64,000 bases of DNA. It comes from Amborella trichopoda (taxonomy: Eukaryota > Streptophyta > Magnoliopsida > Amborellales > Amborellaceae). How positions within the stretch are numbered: the first letter of the stretch is position 1; the number at the start of each line of letters is the position of its first letter. Below the pieces are notes generated by a model. That model saw nothing but the letters and a program-made list of their open reading frames with translations, had not been told where the DNA came from and did not search any database. Of the stretch, positions 33,580 to 44,464 are shown in pieces. Position numbers and translations under genes: made by a program. The DNA lies in the NCBI RefSeq assembly GCF_000471905.2, contig NW_006500351.1:35536-99535 (forward strand), read 5' to 3'.

Positions 33580-36000
33580 CTTATCTTTGACCATTGAGGG
33601 GTGCTTTTAGCGTCGTCACCCATATTGGACGAATGCAAGAGGTATTTTGGGTCTTGCCTCAGATTTGACCATTATGGGGTGCTTTTAGCATCGTCACCCA
33701 TATTGGAGGAATCCCGAGCTGTTGGTGACTCGGGGACATCCGCCTAATTGGACAAAAGGATAAGGCAAGCTGCACCTAAGATGAAGTCCTACAAGGTCGG
33801 CAGTGGGGGGAGAGGACTGAAAAATTCTTCCTTGACTAGTGGCTGAGGAAGATGATTCCTTCAACGGGCTGACCTATGTGCTTGTCGTCTCCTTCAGGAT
33901 CCCTGAGGGGGTGTTTGGGCCGTTCTATAGGGGTGGTGAGTAGTTTTGGCTTGGTGGACCACCTCATGCTTCAGGGATTTCAGCCTACGTTGCTCATGAT
34001 AAACTTCCTAGGGCTAAGAAATAGAGGGCTCCGAAGGGTCGAGTGTGTGCTCATAGGGGGCCGGTAGTGTGGCTTTCTCTTGGACGAGAGCGATGGCTTG
34101 GACACGTTCTTGGAGAACTACACAAACAATGTGGCCTTGCTGGACCTTCTCCGTGACTATAGCTTCGAACCCAGAGCACTCTTTGAGTTCTTGGCCCCAT
34201 ACTTGGTGATATGGGCAATAGAAAATTTCCGTACCCTGGGCAAGATGCTTAGGTTGCCGGACGGGCTTGAGAGTGACGAGACCCTGCTGGAGCATTGCTT
34301 CGAAGAGGGCCTGTAGAGGGTCTTTCTTAGTGTTTTCCTGGGCTTGAGTCGGGACGTCTTCTTGCACAGCCGGAAGAGGTACTTGAGGGTGTCTTTCTGG
34401 GATGCGATGAACTTTTTAGCACTGATGGATCTTCTTTACCAAGAGTTCATGGAAGCCAGTCCATTCGTTGACGTCATGGCCTCGTATCTGGTGATTTGTG
34501 CACCAGAGGTTCTCAGTCTCTGGAGGTAGGAACTTAGGTTGTCTTGTCGGCTTGAAAGTGATGAGTCCTTCTTTGAGCATTATGGAGAAAAATGCACAGA
34601 GGATATCAGGTACTCTTCACCCTCTTGGATTGTTACTATGTGAGAAGCCTCAGTTGCCCCAAATTCTTTCTTCAACTCTTCGAGCTTTATCTGATCCTTG
34701 TTGATAAGGGCTTCGATAGTGTCGTTAAGCTTATAGCAGTCATGAGTGGGTTGGCATACTCTCCTGTGATAGGCGTTGTACCTCTCATTTGTCTCCTGTC
34801 CAGAAGGCTCTGCGGTACTGACCTCTGGCAATTGGATCATGTTCTATTCTAGCAGCAATCATAGCAGTGCAAGAGTGCACTCCTTGTCGAAGGAGTAAAC
34901 CTCATTCTGGTGTTGGATCCAGAAGTCATTTCACTTAGCCTTTTTGGGGGTGGGACATTATTGTAAGACTGCTACTTGCCCCCAGCCTGAGGCGTCTATT
35001 CCTTGAAGAAGTCCAGAGCCTGAGGGACAGCTTTGTTGGTGTCAGTCACGGTGACAGTCGTGTTGATCACCGCTTTTTGCTGGTTGCCCCGACTATTGCA
35101 GCAGGAGTTTGAGCTGGAGGGTTATCGATGAAAGCTGCCATGGTCCATGAACAATCCCTCAATATGAACTGCCTTAGAGATGAGCTCTGACATGGAGGGT
35201 TGATTGGATTCCTAGACATGCAGGGCGATCTCGAGAAGCATATTCCGTATGCAGGTCTGGACCGCTTCCTTCTTAGTCATGGGAGTGACATGAAAGGTTG
35301 CTAATTCTCTCCATCGGGTGATGAACTTGTCAACCGGCTCACAAGGGTCTTACATCAGAGTGAGGAGCTCGATGGTTTCCGTGTTCCTTTAGACTTTGTA
35401 GAAGCGTTGGTAAAACAACTGCTCCATTTCTTGCCATGTGTGCACTGAGTTTGGAGGCAGCCAAGCATACCACTGGAAGGATAGCCCTTCGAGAGTATCG
35501 ACAAACTGATGGAGGAGGAGGAGTCCGACAGGCGCCGTCTCTCGACAGGCTGCTTGGAAGTGAGCGGTATGCTGGTGAGGGGACGTAGTACCGTTGAACA
35601 GGGGAAGTTTCCCGTTTTGGTAGTTTGGGGAAATGACGCCTGGTCAATGTACTAAGGGTACAGCTTCTGGTAGTGCAGCGCCTCCTACATGCCTGGGACC
35701 TTTTTCTTGAGACTATGAGCCACCACAAAATCTATGTTAGTTTGGGAAACCTCACAAGAGGCTGAGATGTCTTGGGAGGCCGATGGGGGAGTTTGCCTCG
35801 GAACTGTGTTCTCACCGGTCAGGGAGTCAGTCTCATGGTGAGGAGAAGAGGACATGGAGGCTTCTAGGCATTCCATCTTTTCGAGGATTGACTACATCAT
35901 TACCTCAAACCGATTCATTTGCTCTTCTTGGGCATCATCACGCTCGTTAATCACCATGACACTGACTGTTTCTTCTGGGAGGTCAAAGCCAGGTGGAGCA
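33580..36000 (-). pseudogene. gag of element A
   Basis: Structural polyprotein in pieces. N-terminal part at 35876-35685 (ECLEASMSSSPHHETDS). The capsid core runs near 35640-35230 and contains the QWYAWLPPNSVHTW-type block in one of the frames. Then zinc-knuckle-like modules of the form C-x2-H-x4-H-x4-C: one at about 34770 (AYHRRVCQPTHDCYKL), a decayed one at about 34490 (NHQIRGHDVNEW) and one at about 34200 (CPYHQVWGQELKEC). The last part contains DDAKSTPQWSK-like repeats before the intron donor. Several frameshifts. Confidence 0.7.
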
Positions 36001-37544
36001 ATGGACTGTCAAGGTTGGCAAGTCGTGCGTGGCAAGTCAGTCTGCAGGGGCTCGGCGTGCCCCAACTATACTCGAGCCTTGTATGCCAAATCTTGTGCAG
36101 ACCGATTCTCGACAGTCTTAGGACCGTGGCTTCTGGGCAGTGATGACCGAGCAATATACTTGGACCTGCTTGGGTTTTAGAGTTTGGAGAGCGAAAAAGG
36201 GATTATTGGGCAGGAGGTCGTCAAGGTGGTGACTTCAATTGCCTTGGAGGCTTCCTTGATCATGATTTGCGGGCCTCTCTTCTGCTTAATCCTGAGGCTG
36301 CTGTAGACTTCACTCAAGAACCGAGCCTGAGCTTCAGACTGCCCTATTGTTCTTGAGCATGTCAGGGCCGCGTCTATTAGCTGGTGGAGGGAGCGGGGCC
36401 CATAGACAAAGGTCAACTTGGGTTTCTTCCTTGAAGGATGGAGGCCTCTGTCTGACATCAGACCGCTGCCCCAAATTCCTTTGTGGGGCCCAAGTGCACG
36501 GCTGACCTGAGGCTGGCTCAAGATAGTATCGTTAGGGAAGACCTTTGAGTACTAGGGCTCAAGGTGCTTGCCTCGTGTCGAAATTACGACAGAAGATGGA
36601 GCTGGTCCATAACTCCGCCTGAGTCGAGGTCGGGGAGGAACATGTAAACATGGTGCGTGTGCACCTTTAGGTTAGTTGTCCCAGTGACTTGGGGGGCAGC
36701 TCGGGCTCGGTCAAAGGGTTCGACCTGAGGAGGCTGAGACATGCGAGTTTGTGTTTGTGAGGGATCGGGTAATAGCCTATCTCTCATGGGGTGCTGCTAT
36801 GTGCACCGGGTGGGAGGACGGAGTGGTCAACCCTCATGTACTCGAGGAGGCATAGAGCTAGCACTGCCCTGAGTTGTGGAAAGCAAATTCTTGGCGCATG
36901 CAGGGTTCAGCCCGAAAAGGCCTAAACCTGGATGCGAGCTCAAGGCAATGTGAAGGTTTCTCTGAGGTGTGACTTGAGTGAATGGACCACGAGCCCTTGG
37001 GTGTGTGCAAGAGGTGGAGGTCACATGATCTCTGCTTCGGTGTGTCGAGCCTCTATATGTAGAGGTTTAAAGTGGTGAAGGAATATGGGGGGTTTCCTTA
37101 CAGCCAACCTCAGGAGCGATGGCAATATGCTTTCCTCTCACAAAAGTGGTCGGGGCAGCCTTGTGGCGTACGTCCACAATAGGACCAGCAAAGGACTTTC
37201 CAGTTGCAAGGTGCGTGCTGTGTGTGGTGGTAGATATGCCACCGATGCAAGGGGCCTTATTGGGAGATACACCAAGACGAGGAAGTAGGGAGTCAGGGAC
37301 CTTTAAGTCCCCTCTCGCACCAACCCAGAAAAGAACCTGGGAGCCGAACCTTGAATCCAGAATCAGAAGGAGAGTAGGGAAGGATACTTGAGTAGTTCGC
37401 TTCCCTGGGACAGTCACGAGTGCGGGGACAAGAATGTCCCCGACTCGGATGAACGGGTTGAACAACCCAAATGCCATAGAAAGCAAAGCAGAAAGTAAAA
37501 GAGGATTCTGAACAAACAAGAGCAAACCAACTAAGGGGTAATAT
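36001..37544 (-). other. 5' leader of element A
   Basis: From the PBS to the start of recognisable gag. Homologous to the leaders of C (50050-51594) and B (17701-18700). It contains short, non-conserved ORFs such as 37564-37067, part of which overlaps the LTR boundary; none is supported. A long leader is usual in Tat/Ogre elements. Confidence 0.6.
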
Positions 37545-37563
37545 GTCCCCAGTGGAGTCGCCA
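37545..37563 (-). other. Primer-binding site of element A
   Basis: Minus strand TGGCGACTCCACTGGGGAC, three bases (GCT) inside the LTR end. Identical to the PBS of C. This is the reference form for the family. Confidence 0.85.
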
Positions 37564-38763
37564 AGCTGGTTTGGTGCCTCGATCTCGCCTCGTCGAAACT
37601 AGGTGATCGGGTGACACTATCTCAGGTTCAGAAGACCTAGAACCTGAGATCACTCTCTCGGGAACCTTGTCCAAGGACAAGGGTAGATATCCAACTAGTG
37701 ACAGAGGAATTTTCGGTGTGAGGTGGGGACCAACTTCACCGGGGTCTGTGACTTACTCGGACTGACTCACGTAGGCACCCTCTTAGATCACATCAGAAAG
37801 CCCCTCAGCTGCTTTAGCTGGTTCGAAATCGTCCCTTGACATGATCTTCTTGTTTTTTGCACAACACTACTATGGTTGATTTGAAAGACAAGTGGGTTAA
37901 GGCATTGTACATTCATATGAGAGAATGATGAAATAAAAACTTCAAATAAGGATAGAAAAGAGAAGAGAACTTGATGAAGGGAAAAAACTAGCATGACGGC
38001 TAGAAAGTTACCGACTCGGAGTGGTAGCAAGACGGGCATGGTTCTCAGGACCAGCACGGCGGCAATACTACTCGAAACCGAGGCCGATATGGTGGTGCTA
38101 GGCTAAGTCTACCCTCAGTCTAGTGAAAAAAGAAAAGAGTGAGGAGAAGAAAACGAGACGAAGAGAAAGAGAACAAGACGGCAGAGGAAGGAAGAACCCA
38201 AACGGCAATTGGCATCGCCGTTGGCATCACAAGAAGACGCCGCATCCCTTGCAGGCGGTGATGGCTTCTGGTGAGGCTTACGGCAATAGCTCCCCATGAG
38301 CCACACGGTGCTAGATGAGGAACACGAGAGAAGCTCGCGGACAGCATCAAGCATCGTCGTTGGCAATGCGAGAATGCAAGACATCCCTTGCAGACAGCGA
38401 TAGCTTCTGACGAGGCGCACAACGATAAATTCTCATGAGTCGCACGCCAATGACCCCTCATGAAGTGCACAACAATGGGTGCAGAGACGCGCGGAGGGAG
38501 CCTGCGAGTGGCGATGAGTATTGTCGCGACCCGTTGCGGATGGCGATGGAAATCGCCGCATGCAATAGTCATGCTACAGAGTGAAGCCCCCGCGGACGAC
38601 AATAAGCTTCGCTACTCGTGTTCCTCTCTGAGACGTCGAGGATACATTTGTGGACGGCGTTGAGCAGTGCCGTCTACAGGCCTCGTTGGGAGATAGGACA
38701 GAAGAAGATAGAAGCTCGCGCCTGGCACCGCCATCGCCATGAGCAGCCTGTGAGACTATCGAA

Positions 38764-38802
38764 GAGGCATGCACGGTACTGCCACTACCGTGCATGGCCT
38801 CT
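38764..38802. repeat. LTR hairpin (U5 stem-loop)
   Basis: gaggcatgcacggta / ctgcca / ctaccgtgcatggcctc forms a stem of about 15 pairs with one bulged base and a small loop. It is conserved, with changes, in C (52662-52700), F' (2815-2852) and E (5485-5523). The plus-strand minisatellite at 45440-46020 consists of amplified relatives of it. Confidence 0.7.
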
Positions 38803-38969
38803 GAGAGTAGCTCAAACTAAGAAGATGCAGAAGAACAAGAAGAGGAGAGAGAAGAAGAAAAGAAAATGAAGAGAGAACATTTACCTTAAGCCTAGGGGTA
38901 CCGGTCCAAAAGTTTCTCTCACCTATCTCTCTCTCCAAACGTGGCCCAATAATGAGAAGAAAGAGGAAC

Positions 38970-38975
38970 TTTATT
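38970..38975 (-). terminator. LTR polyadenylation hexamer (A, 5' LTR)
   Basis: AATAAA on the minus strand, about 75 bases after the TATA box. Confidence 0.5.
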
Positions 38976-39048
38976 TAGTAGAAACTCTTTCTTTTACAAA
39001 GGATTGATTCCTCTCTGATGTTTTTTTTCATACAATGATGGTACGTGG

Positions 39049-39054
39049 TATATA
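39049..39054 (-). promoter_or_regulatory. LTR core promoter TATA box (A, 5' LTR)
   Basis: TATATA on the minus strand after GGGGCAAATTCTT. This copy would drive the element's genomic RNA. Confidence 0.6.
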
Positions 39055-40327
39055 AAGAATTTGCCCCAACCATCGGTGGATGGTCAAAAGTAACCTTAAT
39101 TGCTGGAAATTAAGATTAAATTGAATTAAAAGAAATTAGAAAATGGGGTGCAAAATGACAGATTGTCCAACACAATTTGTTGAATTCCAAAACAATCCCT
39201 GTGTTGCCCTAGAACGTACATGATTTTTAATGGATGATCAGGGGTTGTTCTGATGCGCAATTGATAGAAAGATAATTGTTTTCTTGTAGAGCTCGACATG
39301 GCAATCGATTTGATACCAACTTCGAGCCATGGATCATGCTTTTCGGCCACGATCATTTGTTTGGAAATTTGAATGAATCATGAAACTTTGAATCGATAGT
39401 GTGCCCATTCCTTGATTTTTTTTGTGATTTCTTCGCTGGATCACACTGAGCATGCCGTTACAATCGTGGGGCAATAAACGCAGCTCGAATCCGTGCCCGA
39501 ACGAAGAATTTACAACTTTGGAATTTTGGCCAGAATTTGAAATTCCGATGACAGAATTTGCAGTCGCTTCGTCGGCTTCTTGTGCGCAATCCGACCGTTC
39601 ATATACAGGGTTCGAGTTAGTATAGCCCGAGACCTTACGCTCATGATGGAGTTGATCTCGCATCGATCGGGCTCGTGAGCGTCGTGATTTTGCTGCTCGA
39701 GCAAGGCGCGATGCTGCTGATTTTCCTACACTTTATTCACGGATCAACAACTTCTCTCTAGCTTTTCTTAGTACCCGGGCGTCATCGCGAGGCGTGCCAC
39801 ATATCGAAACGCTCGTCTTGACGAGACGAACATGCTCACCAAATTTGAGCATGATCCGACTTAGGACAAGCAGATATGAGCATCAAAATTCACTGTTCGT
39901 GACTGTCTCTTCAATGGTGCGGAGTTGCAGGGTGGCCGCACGAGAATAGTGTGCGGCTCCTCTTGTTTCACTCTTTCGCCCATATCGTTTTCCTAGAGTG
40001 TCCATCTAAGCTGTAGATTGACCCCAGGGTTTTCAACCATTTCGGATCCAATGGCTGTGGTCTCACAGCAAATTGAGACATCGAAAATGTAGATCTAGTT
40101 ATAGGGGTCCGTTTCAAGGTGTTAGAGGCCGATTCTGCTAGTAATGTTTCTCAGTTTGCACTGCCTTAGACATGTCAGAATGAGACAAAACTTGGTAGGA
40201 GACTTTTGAGAGACCTCGTGAATATCTTGGCCAGTTCTTGGGCTATTCTGAGACTGTTAGAATTTCCACTATTTGCTCGGCTTTTATTGAGCGGGGGCCC
40301 CATGACGATGAAAAATATCTTCCAACA

Positions 40328-40332
40328 ATGAC
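40328..40332. repeat. Right target-site duplication of element A (ATGAC)
   Basis: Matches 22179-22183 exactly and directly adjoins the LTR end TGTTGG (minus strand) at 40327. Confidence 0.9.
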
Positions 40333-41267
40333 ATCAAGTAGTATTTACTCAACCCTCTAGTTCTCTCTACACTGGTGTTGGGAAAACCTCTCATCCTGTA
40401 TGTGACCGCTCTTGACGAATCACTCGTGGCACTATTGGCACAGAACAATGATGAGGGGATAGAGACTGCCTTTTATTAACTTAGCCCTTGGATGCAAGGG
40501 CCGAAAATAATTATCCACCCATTGAGAAGATGTGTCTGGAGTTAATTTTCGCAGTACAAAAGCTTCATCACTATCTGCTCGGTCACGAAGTCAAGCTCAT
40601 ATCAAAAGCAGACCTTGTCAAATTCCTTATGACATCCCGCTATCAGTCGGGACGCCTTGCTAAGTGGGCATTATTGTTGATGGAGTTCAACATCACATAT
40701 GTTCCACAAAAGGACATCAAGGGTCAAGCCTTGGCTGATTTCCTAGCAGCACATCCCGTCCCCGTAGGATCTGCTTTATCAAGCAATCTCCATGATGAAG
40801 AGGTGTTCTGTGCAACGCTTGCCCACACATGGGAGATGTACTTCGATGGATCCTTCCAGTCTGATCGAGGAGGCGTCGGAGTGGTGTTCCTGACTCCACG
40901 TGGGGGTATGATCCCTCTGTCCTTCTCTCTCATGAAATCTGATTCTCATAACGAGGCAGAGTAGCAGGCTCTCATAATTAGGTTAGAGATCGCCTTGGAT
41001 TTGGACTTGGAATAGCTCGCCATCTTTGACAACTCTGAATTAGTCATTCGATAGCTAAAAGGGATCTATGATGTGAGGAAAGATACACTTAAGCCTTATC
41101 ACGACACCGTGAAATCATACATGGTTCAATTTGAAGATGTATCCTTGAGTCACGTCCCCAGGAGGTTAAACTCGCAAGCTAATGCACTCACAAAACTCGG
41201 AGCTAACATTCAATTGTCCTCACCAGGGCCTATGCTCAATTGGATAGCAGAGTGGAGACACATCTAA
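40333..41267 (+). pseudogene. RNase H and second RNase H of element B
   Basis: Resumes the frame broken at 22183 (IK-stop-YLLNPLVLS...). The RT-linked RNase H end is at 40488-40730 (KMCLELIFAVQKLHHYLLGH, SKADLVKFLM). The second RNase H starts at MYFDGSFQSDRGGVGVVF (about 40836) and continues through SDSHNEAE; after stops the end is at 41073-41260 (YHDTVKSYMVQF ... LSHVPRRLNSQANALTKLG), a typical archaeal-type RNase H ending. Stops near 40477, 40962 and 41055. Role: removal of the RNA template during reverse transcription. Confidence 0.82.
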
Positions 41268-41402
41268 CGAAGAACTGAAGTGGACTCAAATGATGAGAGA
41301 GTCCTCTTCCCCGAGGGCCACTTACTCATTCGGGGCACTTTTGGCAACCACGGATGTCATTAAAGTCGAGCTGGAAATGACATAGAGTCAAGGAGCTGGT
41401 GC

Positions 41403-42715
41403 TCATAAATAGGTACTAGAGTACCTCGATTCAATATGTGCAAAAATTGAGCAGGTGGAAGATTGGAGAGAGCTCATCATTAACTTTATAAATAACGGTA
41501 GACTGCTTGAAGATTGTGTCGAGCGCAATAATGTGTGTCGAATGTCTACCAAGTACACCCTCCTTGATGGAGCTGCTCTCTTCAGATGGTCTTTTGACAG
41601 TATTCCTCTCATATGTGTAAACGCACAAGAGGAATATAAGGTGTTGGAAGAAGTACACTCAGGCATCTGTGGACTCCATCAGTCCGGCCCTAGGCTCTGT
41701 GAACGGATACGTAGATTGGAGTATTATTGGCCTTCGATGACTGCTGATTCCTTAAACTACGCCAAGAGGTGCTAGATGTGCCAAATGCACTCGAGCCTTA
41801 TTCAACAGCCTCTAGAGCCTCTACACCCTATAGTGGCATCATGGCCCTTTTCACAATCGGGTATGGATATTGTAGGATGTATTTGACCCTTCTTCTGCGA
41901 TGGGTCATGTCTTCATTCTGACGGCAACTGATTATTTCTCCAACTGGTTGAGCGGTTCCCAAGAAGCAAGTTCTTGGGACCAAGGTTGCCAACTTCATGC
42001 GGCATCACATCATACACCGCTTTGGGGCGCCTGACCGGATTATAACGGACAATTGTCCTCAGTTCAGGAGTAATCACATTGATCGCTTGGCTAACCAATT
42101 TTGTTTCAAGTGGAAGTACTCAACTATGTACCACCCTCGGGTTAATGGTTTAGCTAAGGCTTTCAATAAGACCTTCTACAGTGTCTTAAGAAAGTCGATA
42201 TAAAAAACAAAGAAAAACTGGCATGAGAAACTTCTTGAAGCCTTGTGGGCCTATCGTACAACCACATGAAATGCTATCGACTCTACCCCCCTATTCCTTG
42301 GTCTATAGAGGCGAAGCAGTCCTACCCCTTGAGATTCAACTCCCCTCGCTTCATGTTGCCATACATCAAGGACTGACAGAGAATGAGAGGGTCAAGCTTT
42401 GCTATCAAGAATTGGATGTGCTCAATGAAAAGAGACTAGAAGCTCAATAGAATCTTGAACTCAATCAGTGGAGAATGAAGGGCCTTCGACAAGTCAGTCA
42501 AGGTCTGCTTGTTCACTCGTGGAGACTTAGTACTAGCAGTTGAAAGGCCGATAGTTATGCATGGGTGGCGTAAAGGAAAGTTTGAACCGAAGTGGGAAGG
42601 CCCTTTCGTAATCAAGAAAGTCTTGTCAAATGGGGCTTATATATTGGCACATCCTGATGGAGGAGAAGCAATGCCCACCATTAACGGGTGATACCTAAAG
42701 AAGTATTATCTCTGA
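41403..42715 (+). pseudogene. Integrase of element B
   Basis: N-terminal HHCC region at 41455-41790: EEVHSGICGLHQSG gives the two His and KRC-stop-MCQ keeps both Cys around a stop. Core: MDIVG keeps the first Asp (about 41865), DNCPQF keeps the second Asp but Gly is Cys (about 42045), and NGLAKAFNKT has the catalytic Glu replaced by Lys (about 42145). C-terminal part at 42509-42691: GDLVLAVERPIVMHG, KWEGPFVIKKV, ending near PTING. Frameshifts between the parts. Not functional. Confidence 0.85.
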
Positions 42716-42993
42716 TACGCGCTCAAAAGACTAAACGTGCAACAAAAAAGGGTTAAGGATAAAAGAACAGAAAAGACGATAAAAACAAAACAAGCAAGAC
42801 AATTCAGCAAAGCTTAACTCTTTATTGAAAAAGTTATAAGTTACAATCAGAAACCCATTACTAGGGAGGTTACAAGGATATATTATCAAAGGTCGCTCTT
42901 TCTTCCGAGGAAAAGAGAATTGTTCAAGTGTTGCTCTTGCTTCATAGGAAAAGAAAGTAGTTGACCCCTAGCGCTGCCCTTGCATCAGAGGAA

Positions 42994-43152
42994 GGCAGAA
43001 GGGTTTTGGATAGTGTTTACCAGACATACAAAGCAGGCCCTTCTGGCAAGGAATTGGCCTATGATGGAGAGAACGCCCTTTTCACAGTGAGTACCCTTCC
43101 ACAAAACAACATGGAGTTCACAATTGTGTTGAAGAATTTGGCTTCCAACAGA
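42994..43152 (+). pseudogene. ARGONAUTE4-like N-domain fragment in element B (best copy)
   Basis: 53 uninterrupted codons: GRRVLDSVYQTYK, GKELAYDGE, ALFTV, LPQNNMEFTIVL and LASNR, in that order. From memory of plant AGO4/6/9-clade proteins, the N-terminal domain reads G-(V/I)-G-(R/K)-K-(V/I)-(L/I)-D-K-V-x-(Q/E)-T-Y, G-K-(D/E)-(L/F)-A-Y-D-G-E-K-(S/T)-L-F-T, L-P-x-N-K-x-(D/E)-F-(S/T)-V-V-L-E: the same order and spacing without gaps. It is downstream of integrase and in the same orientation as pol. It lacks PAZ, MID and PIWI, so it is a captured fragment, not an AGO gene. Flanking sequence (through 43233) does not continue the AGO match. Confidence 0.82.
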
Positions 43153-43994
43153 CTTCACGAGCCAGGCTGTACCATTGGTCACCACCCTTTGCCTGCCCAA
43201 GTCATTGTCGTGTATGTTCACTGCCATGCATAACTTGCTGTCGTGCATGAAAAGATCGCTAGGTGAACAACCATCATTGTGCACGACTAACGTCGCACGC
43301 GTTGTGATGCCAGCCATATGTGACTGTCGCTGTTGGTGACTATCGTCGTACAAGAATTATCAACGTACACGACTATAGTCACGCACATTCACCCACGACT
43401 CTTTAGCTGCTCGCAGCGTTTCGGTTCCATGTGCTCCTTCGATTACTCGTATCCCTTCAGCCGCTGATGATCTTTTCAACTCCCCGAGACCCCTCAACCA
43501 CTGTGCACCTACTTGAGACCCTTCATCTCCACCACCACCATTATTATTCCCCTGACCTTTCGACTTCCCACCAGGAAAACTCCTCCTACTCACCGGGGAA
43601 CTCCTCCACTCGTCGGAAACCCACTGACGGACCTTTTCCCTTCCTCCACTCCACTGAAAAATTGCCAAAAGCCTGCGATAGGCCTTTGCTACACCCTCAG
43701 TCCTTGTTTTCTCACTTCTCCAGTATCCCAGAACCCTTGCTGGAACTTCTATAGCCTCGCCAACAAGACACCGACAACTTTCCTGAGCGAGGAGATGACT
43801 GCAACTACCCTATGTACCCCATGTCGAGGTTGAAGTTCTCACAGGAAACATCTCACCGCCTTCTTGCAAAACCCCCCGAGTGGCCTGCGTTCTCACCGGA
43901 GTCCTCACCAGAAAGTCTCTCTCTCTCTCAATTACTGTTAAAACCTCACTATCATTTTACCTTCGTTAAAATGGTAAAAAGGGGTTTGCCCCCC

Positions 43995-44001
43995 TTATAT
44001 A
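43995..44001 (-). promoter_or_regulatory. TATA box of the antisense unit (B)
   Basis: Minus-strand TATATAA followed by GGGGGGCAAACCCC. Equivalent in position and strand to 28134 in A and 60341 in D. Confidence 0.55.
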
Positions 44002-44464
44002 GCAAAAGCGTTCTCGAAGTACCCCTCACAAAGAAGAAATGACATACCAATTTAAAAGGCCAAACGACAATGGAATGGACCGGGTCGGGCTCAGTCAGAG
44101 GCCCGAACTCAGACAAACACCTCGTGTGGCTAACGTTGTCTGTGACTAACGCCGTGCGTGAAATTCACTGACTAATGCAGCGCGCGACCAACACCGCCTG
44201 TGATCACTGCTCAGCGCCGTTCGTGCAACTGTCACTTAGGCTAGCGCCGCATGTGTTACTGCTGCCCATGCTAGCGTCGTGCGTGTCTGAGCCTGACCAC
44301 TGTCATGAGGGTTTTGCTACTAACCCCAGTGTAGTTACACCTATGCCCTGGCTTATCATCCCACCAGAGCTACAAGCATGCCACAACCCTTCATCCTTAG
44401 GGAGTCTTACTAGCTTTTAATCCCCAGGGGTCCATACCAAAAACATTCCTCATCATTATATCCT
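44002..44464. other. B 3' region between antisense unit and gap
   Basis: GC-richer sequence with irregular words such as ctaacgccgtgcgtg and gctagcgccgcatgtg (short, degenerate repeats of about 25-30 bases). No gene or known motif was seen. Confidence 0.5.

Larger units (their letters stand above)
22184..40327 (-). mobile_element. Element A: complete 18.1-kb Tat/Ogre-like retrotransposon
   Basis: Minus-strand order: 5' LTR (40327-37567), PBS (37563-37545), leader, gag (about 36000-33580), short intron-like segment, RT (about 33140-31830), RNase H and second RNase H (31830-30880), integrase (30875-29639), 3' region with AGO-like fragment (29638-24985), 3' LTR (24984-22184). Perfect ATGAC flanks it on both sides. 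Its host is the pol gene of B. LTRs differ at many sites, mostly transitions, and the coding regions have stops, so the insertion is old and inactive. No aspartic protease motif was found between gag and RT. Confidence 0.92.
37567..40327 (-). mobile_element. 5' LTR of element A
   Basis: 2.76 kb; minus-strand start TGTTGGAAGATATTTTTC at 40327, end at 37567. Contains TATA (39054-39049), AATAAA (38975-38970), a perfect-stem hairpin (38764-38802), a purine-rich stretch and CGATGG..CATCGCC dyads. ATGAC follows at 40328. Confidence 0.9.
42821..44001 (-). other. Putative antisense transcription unit of element B
   Basis: Opposite to B's genes: TATATAA at 44001-43995, the dyad GGGGGGCAAACCCC directly after it, then about 1.1 kb ending in AATAAA at 42826-42821. 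The order and strand relation to the element are the same as in A (28134-29532) and D (60341-61624). It crosses the AGO4-like fragment (42994-43152) in antisense. A minus-strand ORF of 102 codons at 43668-43360 (Gly/Arg/Ser-rich) has no counterpart in A or D. Transcription is inferred from sequence signals only. Confidence 0.5.

Noticed and set aside
37067..37564. 165-codon minus-strand ORF at the start of the A leader
   Set aside because: Begins at the PBS/LTR boundary; the equivalent leader of C has different frames, so it is probably not a conserved ORF1.
42961..43233. A functional AGO gene or small AGO protein
   Set aside because: Only about 53 codons of the N domain; no PAZ, MID or PIWI, and no ATG in frame at the ORF start (it opens with TTG).
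42985..43353. 122-codon minus-strand ORF opposite the AGO fragment in B
   Set aside because: Shadow of the plus-strand AGO-like frame; no equivalent antisense protein in A or D.
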